DNA of 32,742 nucleotides from a virus. The notes under the pieces are model-generated. The model was given only the letters and a program-made list of their open reading frames with translations, made no database searches and was not told the DNA's origin. The stretch is from IMG/VR virus record IMGVR_UViG_3300028388_003030, positions 1 through 32,742 of that record. The stretch is one strand, 5' to 3'. Below, one piece after another: positions 23,400 through 30,665 of the stretch. The position numbers were made by a program, and so were the translations under genes. Numbering within the stretch: the stretch's first letter is position 1; each line of letters begins with the position of its first letter.

Positions 23400-23810
23400 G
23401 CCGTAAAAAGCACGGGTGGAGTTAGTCCACCGAGGGGCGAAGGGGACAGTTAATCACTTCGCCAATCCTATCGCTAAGACACCCATCTTAACCAAATGGA
23501 CTCTTGTTGCAGCCGTAGGTACCCAACTAGATACAAGTTTCCTTAGCGAAGCTATGTATCAAAGACGTTTTATTCTTGCATTGGATAAGCGTTTTCGTTG
23601 GAAGGTTATTGTTCATACGCGATATGACAATGGCGTGCAAAAAGCGAAAGCATTACAAAATGCGATTAGACACGTCTTGTTACGCACATGACATGGTAAT
23701 AAGAATTACTAACAATAACGACTGGTGTAAAAACCTAATAGCCGAATGGTAAACGCCAAAATATTTGAAATGTAAATATTTTGGGGGAACCTAAAGGAGG
23801 GGGTTCTGCT
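23400..23810 (+). ncRNA. Candidate structured non-coding RNA, about 410 nt
   Basis: Begins at the predicted start of the promoter at 23365. It is GC-richer than its surroundings and contains many perfect or near-perfect helices: 23415-23420/23426-23431, 23436-23442/23457-23463, 23471-23478/23542-23549 (enclosing a multi-branched segment), 23608-23617/23623-23631, 23650-23654/23659-23663, 23696-23700/23705-23709, 23756-23766/23774-23784 (11 bp) and 23787-23791/23802-23806. No ribosome site and no convincing protein. I do not recognise it as tmRNA, RNase P RNA, a group I intron or a named riboswitch. Large ornate phage RNAs such as GOLLD and ROOL are a possible comparison. The 3' end is uncertain. 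Confidence 0.55.
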
Positions 23811-24045
23811 AAACAGTTAATCAGTTAAATACCAGATATTAATCTGTTAAATATCTGTTAAATTTCAGATAAATATCTGTTAAATTTCAGATAAATATCT
23901 GTTAAATTTCAGATAAATATCAGTTAAATTTCAGATAAATATCAGTTAAATTTCAGATAAATATCAGGGTTACTACTGGTTGATGGATGTTTCATAGAAT
24001 ACCTTATCATACCTGCTAAAATTTCAGATAGAAAGTTGCTAAATA
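23811..24045 (+). other. AT-rich spacer with repeat array, possible origin
   Basis: 235 bp without a gene between the RNA-like segment and the gene at 24046. It contains the 22-bp repeats, partial copies on both sides (around 23826-23848, 23959-23966 and 24018-24029) and no strong promoter. Its place between divergent operons, next to a promoter-driven RNA, fits an origin or partition site, as inference. Confidence 0.45.
23849..23958 (+). repeat. Five 22-bp tandem repeats (iteron-like)
   Basis: Exact units start at 23849, 23871, 23893, 23915 and 23937. Each contains an inverted half-site pair ATCTG...CAGAT separated by TTAAATTT. Units 4 and 5 differ from 1-3 by a single T-to-A change (CAG instead of CTG). 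The 22-bp period is two helical turns, so a bound protein would line up on one face. There are no spacers, so this is not CRISPR. Confidence 0.9.
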
Positions 24046-24387
24046 ATGGATAAATTTAAAAAACTACCACTTTTGGTTGATGTTGATGATTTTTTCAAAT
24101 CAATTAAGGCCTACAACTGTCTAAAAGTTGAAAAATTTCTGGATGTTAAACTTTCAGCCAATGAAATCACTAAACTAAAAATCCCCAATTATTTAATTAA
24201 ACTTAGCCAAGATTTTAATTTTCCACTAGAACAATTAATTAATTGCATTTTGCGTGATTTTGTGATAAAATTTAATTATGGTGAAGGGAAATTAAAGAAA
24301 TCTATCTGGAAAAATTTTCAGAAGATTCAAAACTTATCACCACAACAAAAGGCCAGTATTTTTAAGGCTTTATTTAAGGAGATTTGA
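24046..24387 (+). CDS. Hypothetical protein, 113 aa, next to the repeat array
   Basis: ATG at 24046 with a weak GAAAG upstream. Mostly helical, basic, with no recognised domain (VDVDDFFKSIKAYNCLKVEK; FPLEQLINCILRDFVIKF; SPQQKASIFKALF). It is the first gene after the 22-bp repeats, the usual position for an iteron-binding initiator or partition regulator, but no helix-turn-helix is clear. The methyltransferase gene begins seven bases after its stop. Confidence 0.6.
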   Translation: MDKFKKLPLLVDVDDFFKSIKAYNCLKVEKFLDVKLSANEITKLKIPNYLIKLSQDFNFPLEQLINCILRDFVIKFNYGEGKLKKSIWKNFQKIQNLSPQQKASIFKALFKEI

Positions 24388-24394
24388 AAAAAAA

Positions 24395-25147
24395 ATGTTG
24401 GAACACAATAAGATACATTGTGGTAATTGTCTTGATCTTATGCCAGAAATCCCAAACAATAGTATAGACATGATTTTAACAGACTTGCCTTTCGGTACAA
24501 CCCAGTGCAAATGGGATATTAGAATTCCCTTTGTTCAGCTGTGGGAACAATACGAAAGAGTAATAAAAGACAACGGGGCTATTGTTTTGTTTGGAACACA
24601 GCCTTTTACTTCTCTATTGGTTTCCAGTAATCTTAAATTGTTTAGATACGAAATAATCTGGGAAAAAGAACGCCCGACAAATATCTTTTTCATGAAGAAA
24701 CAGATTGGGAAAGTTCACGAAAATATTCTTGTCTTTTACAAAAAACAACCTATATACAACCCTCAAATGGAAGATCGAAAATTTAACACTAAGGGTGTTT
24801 TTGGTAAAGAACAAAAAAGCAAGACCCATAAAAATCAGACATACAAATATTCAAAAGACTATGATAAGACCAAAGTTTACCCGCGCAGTGTAATAAAAAT
24901 AAATAGGGATACCCTGAAGGGCAGTTTTCACCCGACTCAAAAACCCGTAGCTTTATGTGAATATCTAATACGGACGTATACAAATGCCGGGGATTTAGTA
25001 CTGGATTCCTGCATAGGTTCGGGAACAACTGCGCTGGCTGCAATAAAAACAGAAAGAAAATATATAGGCATAGAACTATATCCCAATATTGTAGAAATTG
25101 CACAAAGAAGAATAGGACAAATGAATGCAGCACATACAAACAGGTAA
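24395..25147 (+). CDS. DNA N6-adenine methyltransferase (beta class)
   Basis: Catalytic motif DLPFG (30-34, a DPPY variant) precedes the AdoMet motif LDSCIGSGTT (about 203-212), the beta order. A HPTQKPVALCEYLIRTY segment before it is typical of DNA methyltransferases with this architecture. ATG at 24395 behind AAGGAG. No restriction gene is adjacent. Together with the enzyme at 15033 the phage carries two orphan DNA methyltransferases. This one may mark the nearby origin-like region, which is speculation. Confidence 0.9.
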   Translation: MLEHNKIHCGNCLDLMPEIPNNSIDMILTDLPFGTTQCKWDIRIPFVQLWEQYERVIKDNGAIVLFGTQPFTSLLVSSNLKLFRYEIIWEKERPTNIFFMKKQIGKVHENILVFYKKQPIYNPQMEDRKFNTKGVFGKEQKSKTHKNQTYKYSKDYDKTKVYPRSVIKINRDTLKGSFHPTQKPVALCEYLIRTYTNAGDLVLDSCIGSGTTALAAIKTERKYIGIELYPNIVEIAQRRIGQMNAAHTNR

Positions 25148-25397
25148 AACAAATAATTGCCATTTAGATATTTTGAAAAATGCTTCAACTGAAAAATCAA
25201 ATACATTTCTGCTTATATGTAAAAACATGACAGACGCTAAACGACAATACAGCAACTTTATGCAGTATATAGACGAGCAACGTGATGTATTAGTTAAATC
25301 AATTAAACAGACAAAAAATGAATTGATTGTTACGTTTAAAAATGGTTCAATTGTTGTATTCACCGATAATGATAGAAAGTGTATTGGTGTTTATTGA
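25125..25397 (+). CDS. Hypothetical protein, 90 aa
   Basis: The ATG at 25125 overlaps the methyltransferase end by 23 bases and is preceded by AGGAC, suggesting coupled translation. The N-terminus is polar; a helical middle (MTDAKRQYSNFMQYIDEQRD) is followed by a beta hairpin (ELIVTFKNGSIVVFTDND). The C-terminal part resembles small phage proteins of unknown function; no family named. Confidence 0.6.
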   Translation: MQHIQTGKTNNCHLDILKNASTEKSNTFLLICKNMTDAKRQYSNFMQYIDEQRDVLVKSIKQTKNELIVTFKNGSIVVFTDNDRKCIGVY

Positions 25398-25412
25398 TGT
25401 TCAAAACAACCT

Positions 25413-25565
25413 GTGTATCTTGGGATACAATGTGGGATTGAAACATCAAGTACAATTACAAGACTGACAATCCAGCAGATTCGAGATGCGCTGCAATCGC
25501 TAATAGAATACGACGGATTGCCATCGGAATATACACGGCGGATTCGAGCAAATGATAATTCTTGA
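25413..25565 (+). CDS. Possible small protein, 50 aa (GTG start)
   Basis: An open frame from GTG at 25413 to TGA at 25565, with regular amphipathic composition (TITRLTIQQIRDALQSLIEY, then DGLPSEYTRRIRAND) and a base composition less AT-rich than its neighbours. There is no ribosome site or ATG, so it may be a remnant or not translated. It fills a 239-bp gap that otherwise holds only the promoter at 25562. Confidence 0.3.
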   Translation: MYLGIQCGIETSSTITRLTIQQIRDALQSLIEYDGLPSEYTRRIRANDNS

Positions 25566-25589
25566 TATTTTTTTAACTTGTGTTATAAT
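25562..25589 (+). promoter_or_regulatory. Sigma70-like promoter
   Basis: TTGATA (25562-25567), a 16-base spacer and a perfect TATAAT (25584-25589), about 40 nt before the ATG at 25637. It would drive the group 25637-27275 up to the terminator at 27298. Confidence 0.65.
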
Positions 25590-25636
25590 TTATGTCGCAT
25601 ATGATTTGATAATGACAGCAATCGAGAACGGCCGGA

Positions 25637-25948
25637 ATGAAAACAATAACAAGACGAAGAACATTTAACAACTTAATCATATATGCCAATCAAGAACAAT
25701 TGGATAGTTGTCTAAGGCTTCTAATTAAATTTAAGAAGAAGTTAGTTAAACTGATTCCATATAAGCTCCACAGGCTATCTATTGATATAATAAATTTTGA
25801 TTTTTTTTCTTGCTCTTTGATATCAAATTGTGATAAGATTGAATTCATGTTAGACAGGGAACAAGTGATATCGGTTATTAACGATAACACAAAACTAATA
25901 AACAAGGTATTAAACAAAGGAGTAAATTATGACAAACAAAATAATTAA
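25637..25948 (+). CDS. Hypothetical basic protein, 103 aa
   Basis: ATG at 25637 downstream of the promoter at 25562; ribosome site weak. Basic first half (MKTITRRRTF; LIKFKKKLVKLIPYKLHRL) and a hydrophobic middle (SIDIINFDFFSCSLISN). Its end overlaps the next gene by 20 bases, which includes that gene's ribosome site. No family recognised. Confidence 0.6.
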   Translation: MKTITRRRTFNNLIIYANQEQLDSCLRLLIKFKKKLVKLIPYKLHRLSIDIINFDFFSCSLISNCDKIEFMLDREQVISVINDNTKLINKVLNKGVNYDKQNN

Positions 25949-26777
25949 CAGTATTGATGATCTGGATGATCTCGACTTGGATTTGGAAGATACAAATATT
26001 TCTTCTGTAGATGATGAACTAGACTTGGATGATGTGTCTGAAAATAAAGAAGATACAAGCATTGATGATCTGGAATTAGATGATGTAGTTCCTGACGAAA
26101 AACCAACACATGATCTGGAATTAGATGATGTGTCTGAAAATAAAGAAGATACAAGCATTGATGATCTCGACTTGGATGATGTAGTTCCTGACGAAAAACC
26201 AACAGATGATCTGGAATTAGAAGATGCAGTTCCAGAAGAAATAGAATTGGATTTGGAATTGGAAGTAAATGAACAGCCAAAAGCAGAAGTTAAGCAAGTT
26301 GAAACTAAAGCTAAAGGCACACCAAAATCAGAACCAAAAGCTAAAGTCACACCAAAATCAGAACCAAAAGCTAAAGTCACACCAAAATCAGAAGTTAAGC
26401 AAGCTGAACCAAAATCAGAACCAAATGTAGAAGTTAAGCAAGTTGTTTCTGTACCAGAAAATAAAACAGAAGCATACTTGGATAATGCGGTTGATATGTC
26501 TAAGATAAACGATCAGCATTATAGATTTCTTGTAAAACCTTTAAATCTTCCCAACTATGACAAAATGGTAGAAGATTGTATTAGAATTAATGGCAATATG
26601 ATAAACCCAATTCAACTAGTAATTGAAGAAGGGGAATTCAGACTTATTTCTGGATTTAATACGTTTGATGTTCTTAAAAAATTAGACGTTAAAACAACAT
26701 GGGCGATTATTTTCTCGGAAATGAATACATATCAAGTTGCAAAGAGATATATAACCGCCACACATCATTTGGATTAA
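25929..26777 (+). CDS. Acidic-repeat protein with ParB-like C-terminal domain
   Basis: ATG at 25929 behind AAAGGAG. Three parts are visible. Residues 1-115 are highly acidic, with 32-residue repeats built from LDLDDVSENKEDTSIDDLEL. Residues 115-180 are Lys/Pro-rich with a 10-residue repeat (PKSEPKAKVT), probably a flexible linker. Residues about 190-282 resemble a ParB/sulfiredoxin-type N-terminal fold (INPIQLVIEEGEFRLISGFN). Where ParB has GxRR for nucleotide contact, this protein has GFNTFD, so CTPase activity is doubtful. It could bind DNA-related partners near the origin-like region. Confidence 0.6.
   Translation: MTNKIINSIDDLDDLDLDLEDTNISSVDDELDLDDVSENKEDTSIDDLELDDVVPDEKPTHDLELDDVSENKEDTSIDDLDLDDVVPDEKPTDDLELEDAVPEEIELDLELEVNEQPKAEVKQVETKAKGTPKSEPKAKVTPKSEPKAKVTPKSEVKQAEPKSEPNVEVKQVVSVPENKTEAYLDNAVDMSKINDQHYRFLVKPLNLPNYDKMVEDCIRINGNMINPIQLVIEEGEFRLISGFNTFDVLKKLDVKTTWAIIFSEMNTYQVAKRYITATHHLD
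26028..26219 (+). repeat. Two 96-bp in-frame repeats (acidic region)
   Basis: Copies start at 26028 and 26124 and encode the DDVSENKEDTSIDDL... unit twice, with few base changes. In-frame duplication within the acidic domain of the ParB-like gene. Confidence 0.85.
26307..26396 (+). repeat. Three 30-bp in-frame repeats (Lys/Pro linker)
   Basis: Copies start at 26307, 26337 and 26367 and encode KAKVTPKSEP-type units; the first differs by one base (GGC for GTC) and the third diverges at its end. Confidence 0.85.
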
Positions 26778-26780
26778 TTC

Positions 26781-27275
26781 ATGGACAACTTGTTTAAATT
26801 TGAAATCGTTACAATAGGGTCTTCAATACAACAGTTGAAGGATTCTAACAAATGTATCAATCGCCCAATGATTGATGTTGATGGTAAAATAAAAAAGTGG
26901 GGCGATGAATACATTATAATCTACAATGCGATTAGTAAAAAAGCTTGTAGTGGTTTAAGGTATATAGGTGCATTTTCTTTTGATAAGAACGCAAAAAAGT
27001 TTGTTAAATTATTTAAAGAAATAGATATACCTATAGATTGTGTTGATTTTTACATAGTTTCGCTAAAACTTGATACTTCTGAAAGAATTAACAAGTCAGA
27101 TTCTTTTATTAAACACGACCCAGATAGTTATTCGTGCATTTTATCATGTGCTTACAATAAAACAGATGATGATCTGTATGAAAACGAATTAATTGTTATC
27201 TGTCGGCATGGCGATAAAATAATGGTAGATGGTCAAATTTTGTTGTTTGATGAATGCTTGAAAGTGTTTTCTTAA
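26781..27275 (+). CDS. Hypothetical protein, 164 aa
   Basis: ATG at 26781, three bases after the previous stop, with no good ribosome site, so probably coupled. A globular mixed alpha/beta protein with a conserved-looking start (FEIVTIGSSIQQLKDSNKC) and end (ELIVICRHGDKIMVDGQILLF). No catalytic motif or family recognised. Last gene before the terminator at 27298. Confidence 0.65.
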   Translation: MDNLFKFEIVTIGSSIQQLKDSNKCINRPMIDVDGKIKKWGDEYIIIYNAISKKACSGLRYIGAFSFDKNAKKFVKLFKEIDIPIDCVDFYIVSLKLDTSERINKSDSFIKHDPDSYSCILSCAYNKTDDDLYENELIVICRHGDKIMVDGQILLFDECLKVFS

Positions 27276-27297
27276 ACGGCAAGATTGTACATATTAC

Positions 27298-27331
27298 ATG
27301 CTGGTGGTGTTAGCGCACCACCAGCATTTTT
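27298..27331 (+). terminator. Strong intrinsic terminator
   Basis: A perfect 12-bp stem (ATGCTGGTGGTG at 27298-27309 with 27316-27327), a TTAGCG loop and a following T run. It separates the unknown gene ending at 27275 from the primase gene starting at 27350. Confidence 0.9.
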
Positions 27332-27349
27332 AAATTACAGGATAAATCA

Positions 27350-28309
27350 ATGAGCGAAGTTAAAGCTGTTTTTGAAAAGCTTGAAATAGATTACAAAGAA
27401 CATAAAGGCGGGGATGAATTACAATTTAAATGCGTTCATCCGCTTCATAATGATAGAAATCCATCCGCGTTTATAAACACAAAAAGTGGGAAATGGTTGT
27501 GCTTTTCATGTGGTAGAAAAGGTTCATTGGTTACAATAATAAAGCTTGTAAAAGGACAAAATGTAAATGTAGAATCATTCCTATCAAAAGCAGAACTATT
27601 ACAGATGCAAATTAATGGTATTTATAAAACTAGCGCATCTAATATTTTGAAATATGATGAACTATTGCAATTTCAGGAAACGATTGATTATGAGTTTACT
27701 TTTTTTGAACCAGTTAAATCGAATAAAGAGGCTCTAAGCTATCTTATCTCTCGTGGTATATCCAATGCCACCATTAATGAATTTGGATTGAAATTTGCCC
27801 CTTCTGGTAACTACAGAAACAGAATAATTATCCCATATTATAAAGATAGACAAATAATAGGTTTTAATTCTAGGACTATCGACAAAAATGACCATCTGCG
27901 TTATTTGTATTACTTAAATCATGATATGTTCAAAGGATACATTTACAACTATGATAAAATAGTTAATTATAATTACTGTTTGTTGGTAGAAGGGCCATTC
28001 GATTTAATGTACTTACATAGTATTGGTTTAAAGAATGTGATTTCTACACTAAATACCAATGTATCACTAGAACATATTCGTGAAATAATTAAGTTTAAAA
28101 AGATAATATTCATGTTTGATAATGACATAAAAACAAACAGTGGTTATAAATCTGTTATAAAGGCCAGCAAACTAATAAAATCAATAGCAGATAAAGAGAT
28201 ATTATATGCAGAGTTACCAGAAGGAAAAGACCCTAATTCATGTTCTGTCGTTGAAATAAAACAATCCATATCAAATCTATACGTAATAGAAAAAAACCAC
28301 CAAAAATAA
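27350..28309 (+). CDS. DnaG-type DNA primase
   Basis: Makes RNA primers for lagging-strand synthesis. The N-terminal zinc-binding domain has C28, H33, C51 and C54 (KCVHPLHNDRNPS; WLCFSCGRKGS); two extra residues lie between the first Cys and His compared with the usual CxxH. The Toprim core shows E214 (LLVEGPFDLMYLH) and D257/D259 (FMFDNDIK). At 319 aa it lacks the long helicase-interaction domain of bacterial DnaG and is close to T4 gp61 in size. ATG at 27350 behind AGGA. It is the only core replisome gene on the plus strand here and follows a strong terminator, so its promoter or read-through is unclear. Confidence 0.92.
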   Translation: MSEVKAVFEKLEIDYKEHKGGDELQFKCVHPLHNDRNPSAFINTKSGKWLCFSCGRKGSLVTIIKLVKGQNVNVESFLSKAELLQMQINGIYKTSASNILKYDELLQFQETIDYEFTFFEPVKSNKEALSYLISRGISNATINEFGLKFAPSGNYRNRIIIPYYKDRQIIGFNSRTIDKNDHLRYLYYLNHDMFKGYIYNYDKIVNYNYCLLVEGPFDLMYLHSIGLKNVISTLNTNVSLEHIREIIKFKKIIFMFDNDIKTNSGYKSVIKASKLIKSIADKEILYAELPEGKDPNSCSVVEIKQSISNLYVIEKNHQK

Positions 28310-28326
28310 AATAATTGGTGGTTTTT
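28291..28326. terminator. Terminator after the primase gene
   Basis: An inverted repeat AAAACCACC/GGTGGTTTT (about 28293-28301 with 28317-28325) overlaps the last primase codons and is followed by T residues. The A-rich left arm allows it to work on both strands, matching the convergent gene order. Confidence 0.7.
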
Positions 28327-28410
28327 CTATTGTTCGCTCTTAACCAGAGAGCTATCTTTCGAGGGGTGAAAGGCTATTAATATAATGACATATTGATCTT
28401 TAAATGTCAA

Positions 28411-28653
28411 CTAAAATTTAAAATTTTTTTCAATATAAATTCTATGATCATCTTTAAAGTCTGTATTAATATATGCTTTCAATGAACGGCGTTTAAATGT
28501 AGCACCATATCTGATATCTATCTTTCCATCTACAACGCGTTTAAAAGCTTTAAAATGGAAACCTTCTTTGGTGCAGTTATTTAGCTCTTTTCTGAATTTA
28601 TCTAGCAGAGTTGTTGTCTTAAACAGATTATCAAATGCTATTACTTCTACCAA
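28411..28653 (-). CDS. Hypothetical basic protein, 80 aa
   Basis: No ATG is available; TTG at 28653, five bases after the holin-like stop, is the only sensible start. Short, basic and beta-rich (GFHFKAFKRVVDGKIDIRYG; FKRRSLKAYINTDFKDD). No family recognised. Last gene of the lysis operon; a spanin or antiholin role has no sequence support (no lipobox or membrane segment). Confidence 0.55.
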   Translation of the reverse strand: MVEVIAFDNLFKTTTLLDKFRKELNNCTKEGFHFKAFKRVVDGKIDIRYGATFKRRSLKAYINTDFKDDHRIYIEKNFKF

Positions 28654-28658
28654 CTCTG

Positions 28659-29111
28659 CTATTTCGTTAAAGGGATATTCTTAGCAAAACCCAACTTTTC
28701 TTTTGCGTAGTCTATAATGTATTTTTGAACAAGATTTTTTACAAATGATTCAAGTCCTTCTCCTAAGAAATAATTTGTTAATGTAGGTAATTCGGTTTTA
28801 AGACTAGCAATTACATCTTTTGTAACTTTGTCAATAATTGTTGAAATTTCTTCATTTGTAACAACACCATCTGCTAGTGCGTGCTGTGCTTCTTTTGAAA
28901 GAGTATTAAATGCATTACCAGCTAAGACACTAGTAATCATTTTAAGCTTTTCAATAGCATCAAATACACGTTCGCTGATTTTTGAGGCTTTATTTTTCTC
29001 AGCCCATGTCAAAAGAACACCAGTTAAATACCAGACAGTGACAACAAAGCCACCAATCGTAAAAAACAATCCACCAATTTTTAGTACGTTCAAAATAGTT
29101 TCAGTCATCAT
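28659..29111 (-). CDS. Holin-like membrane protein, 150 aa
   Basis: One clear N-terminal transmembrane segment (about 8-35, KIGGLFFTIGGFVVTVWYL) is followed by a long, mainly helical soluble region. The layout fits holins of the LLH/superfamily-6 type, as far as I can tell by eye. It sits directly after the amidase gene and overlaps its stop; AGGAC precedes the ATG at 29111. It would permeabilise the inner membrane or hold the lytic enzymes, by position. Confidence 0.6.
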   Translation of the reverse strand: MMTETILNVLKIGGLFFTIGGFVVTVWYLTGVLLTWAEKNKASKISERVFDAIEKLKMITSVLAGNAFNTLSKEAQHALADGVVTNEEISTIIDKVTKDVIASLKTELPTLTNYFLGEGLESFVKNLVQKYIIDYAKEKLGFAKNIPLTK

Positions 29112-29643
29112 ATTTTAGTCCTGTTCTAGATTTTATTATCCTGATCATATTTGCTAAATGATGACCAGGACATAATGTTAATTTTAAATCACAATGATTA
29201 AAAAGACAACCGGGAATATTCAAATGCGGATATTTCTTTTTTATAAATTTTAATAGCATTAAAAATGAGTGTATTTGTTCTCTAGTTGGCTTTTCTGCAT
29301 TAAAATTACCAAACATCATTATAGCGATGCTTTGATTATTGTGGGAATCACAGTGACAGCCAGCAGTTCCAATTGGTCTACCTTCATAAATAGAACCATT
29401 TGGTGATATTATAAAATGGTATTTTATATCTATCAATCCAAGCTGTTTTATGTGCGTTGATTGTAGTTTTTTAAGAGACTTATGTCCTTTAAACTTTTTA
29501 AACGATTTAGATTTGCCAAACTTCGATCTATATGAATAGCCATGAACTATTATCTTTTCTGGGAAGATAATAAAATATGGCTTTGTTGGAGTGATAGCAC
29601 CCCACTTTTCTCGTCTGATGATTGTTATCTCATTATCTGGCAT
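29101..29643 (-). CDS. N-acetylmuramoyl-L-alanine amidase (Amidase_2/PGRP fold)
   Basis: Cuts the amide bond between MurNAc and L-Ala in peptidoglycan. Likely zinc ligands are H34 (IIVHGYSY), H150 (FNHCDL) and C158 (TLCPGH). The central YHFIISPNGSIYEGRPIG and NQSIAIMMFGNF segments are typical of the fold. The 180-residue protein is a bare catalytic domain with a basic insertion (SFKKFKGHKSLKKL) and no binding module or signal peptide, so it needs a holin. ATG at 29643 overlaps the upstream pyruvyl transferase-like gene by 19 bases. Confidence 0.9.
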   Translation of the reverse strand: MPDNEITIIRREKWGAITPTKPYFIIFPEKIIVHGYSYRSKFGKSKSFKKFKGHKSLKKLQSTHIKQLGLIDIKYHFIISPNGSIYEGRPIGTAGCHCDSHNNQSIAIMMFGNFNAEKPTREQIHSFLMLLKFIKKKYPHLNIPGCLFNHCDLKLTLCPGHHLANMIRIIKSRTGLKYDD

Positions 29644-30662
29644 AACTTTTCTTTATAAAACGCAATAGATTGATTTAATAATTCCTGTGGATTCTGTTTT
29701 GAAACGTTATTATTTTCAAAAATTTCTTGAAAGTATTTAAATGTATAATCTTCAAGAGCAACAACAGGAATTCCTGCTTCTTCTACAGCTATTCCACGAC
29801 TGTCCACCCGTATCATTACAACATTTGAACCTATCCCAAATAAAGGCAATGCACAATGTAGCCTAGTGGTTACACAATAGTCAATAGATTGATAAAAATC
29901 TATGACCTCTAACGGTTTCTTAAACGTAATAACATCTTTAAAGTGTTCATTAAGAAAGTCATAGTCATTCCTATGAACTTGTCCTAAAATGTAACAAGGC
30001 TTGCCTGTTCGTTGTTCTAAGAACTTTTTTGTTTTATTAAACTCATTTAATAGTCTACCAGCATCATCTCTATTTTTAATATATTCAGCCGTTAAACAAA
30101 TGCAGTTGAATTTTTTATCAGTTTCTAAGTAACCATTGTTAATTAAATATGTTGCGAATGTACCAGAGCATGGTAATAGCTTACTTTCTACATTCATCTG
30201 TTCTAAGAAATTTTGTGCCATTTTATCCCTAGTTGTTACTAGTTTTATATTTTTCATAGCTTTTAATAGAACATTTTTTGTATATTCAGATGACATTAAA
30301 TGATTACCAAATTCTGTTGGTGTCATTGTTGTAGATGGATAACCACCACCCCCAGCAAGTCTTAAAATTGGAACGCCAGTTGAATTAAGGTCATCCCAAA
30401 TTTCATCATCGTAGTAAAACTTCCAATCGTCTAGGTTGTTGTACTGTGGCATACCGGCATAAACAATGAAATCACATTGCTTTATTTTTTCCAAATCATC
30501 ATTTGTTAATTTTGCAAACCTACTCATCATAACAAACTCTACATGTTCAGGTTTAAATGCTTCCCTTAAGATATATTTAAGACCCATTCCTATAAATACA
30601 TCACCTATATTTATGTGCTGATCTTCTGTGTGTAACAAGTTTGTTAAAAATGCTAGTTTCAT
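29625..30662 (-). CDS. Polysaccharide pyruvyl transferase family protein
   Basis: A GT-B-like protein of 345 aa. The C-terminal signature YCVTTRLHCALPLFGIGSN (about 266-284) and the N-terminal INIGDVFIGMGLKYIL with GGGGYPS match the PF04230-type pattern. Members add pyruvyl groups to, or otherwise modify, cell-surface polysaccharides. It is encoded between lysozyme and amidase, overlapping the latter, which is odd for a lysis cassette. It might change the host surface (for example, superinfection exclusion) or act on cell-wall sugars. The ATG at 30662 has a weak site. Confidence 0.8.
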   Translation of the reverse strand: MKLAFLTNLLHTEDQHINIGDVFIGMGLKYILREAFKPEHVEFVMMSRFAKLTNDDLEKIKQCDFIVYAGMPQYNNLDDWKFYYDDEIWDDLNSTGVPILRLAGGGGYPSTTMTPTEFGNHLMSSEYTKNVLLKAMKNIKLVTTRDKMAQNFLEQMNVESKLLPCSGTFATYLINNGYLETDKKFNCICLTAEYIKNRDDAGRLLNEFNKTKKFLEQRTGKPCYILGQVHRNDYDFLNEHFKDVITFKKPLEVIDFYQSIDYCVTTRLHCALPLFGIGSNVVMIRVDSRGIAVEEAGIPVVALEDYTFKYFQEIFENNNVSKQNPQELLNQSIAFYKEKLCQIMR

Positions 30663-30665
30663 AAA

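Noticed and set aside
23416-23691. Open frame of 91 codons (GTG start) inside the structured region
   Set aside because: No ribosome site, non-ATG start in the first hairpin, and the frame lies over strong RNA helices. The sequence resembles no protein family I know. A short ATG version from 23554 also lacks a ribosome site.
23849-23958. CRISPR array
   Set aside because: The 22-bp units are directly adjacent with no spacers, and no cas genes are present.
25910-26380. Minus-strand open frame of 156 codons opposite the acidic-repeat gene
   Set aside because: It is the Ser-rich mirror image of the Asp/Glu-rich repeats on the plus strand. It has no ribosome site, and the plus-strand gene has one.
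28331-28350. Riboswitch or second terminator after the primase
   Set aside because: Short stems (CTCT/AGAG) are visible, but no known riboswitch consensus fits and the preceding terminator already explains the region.
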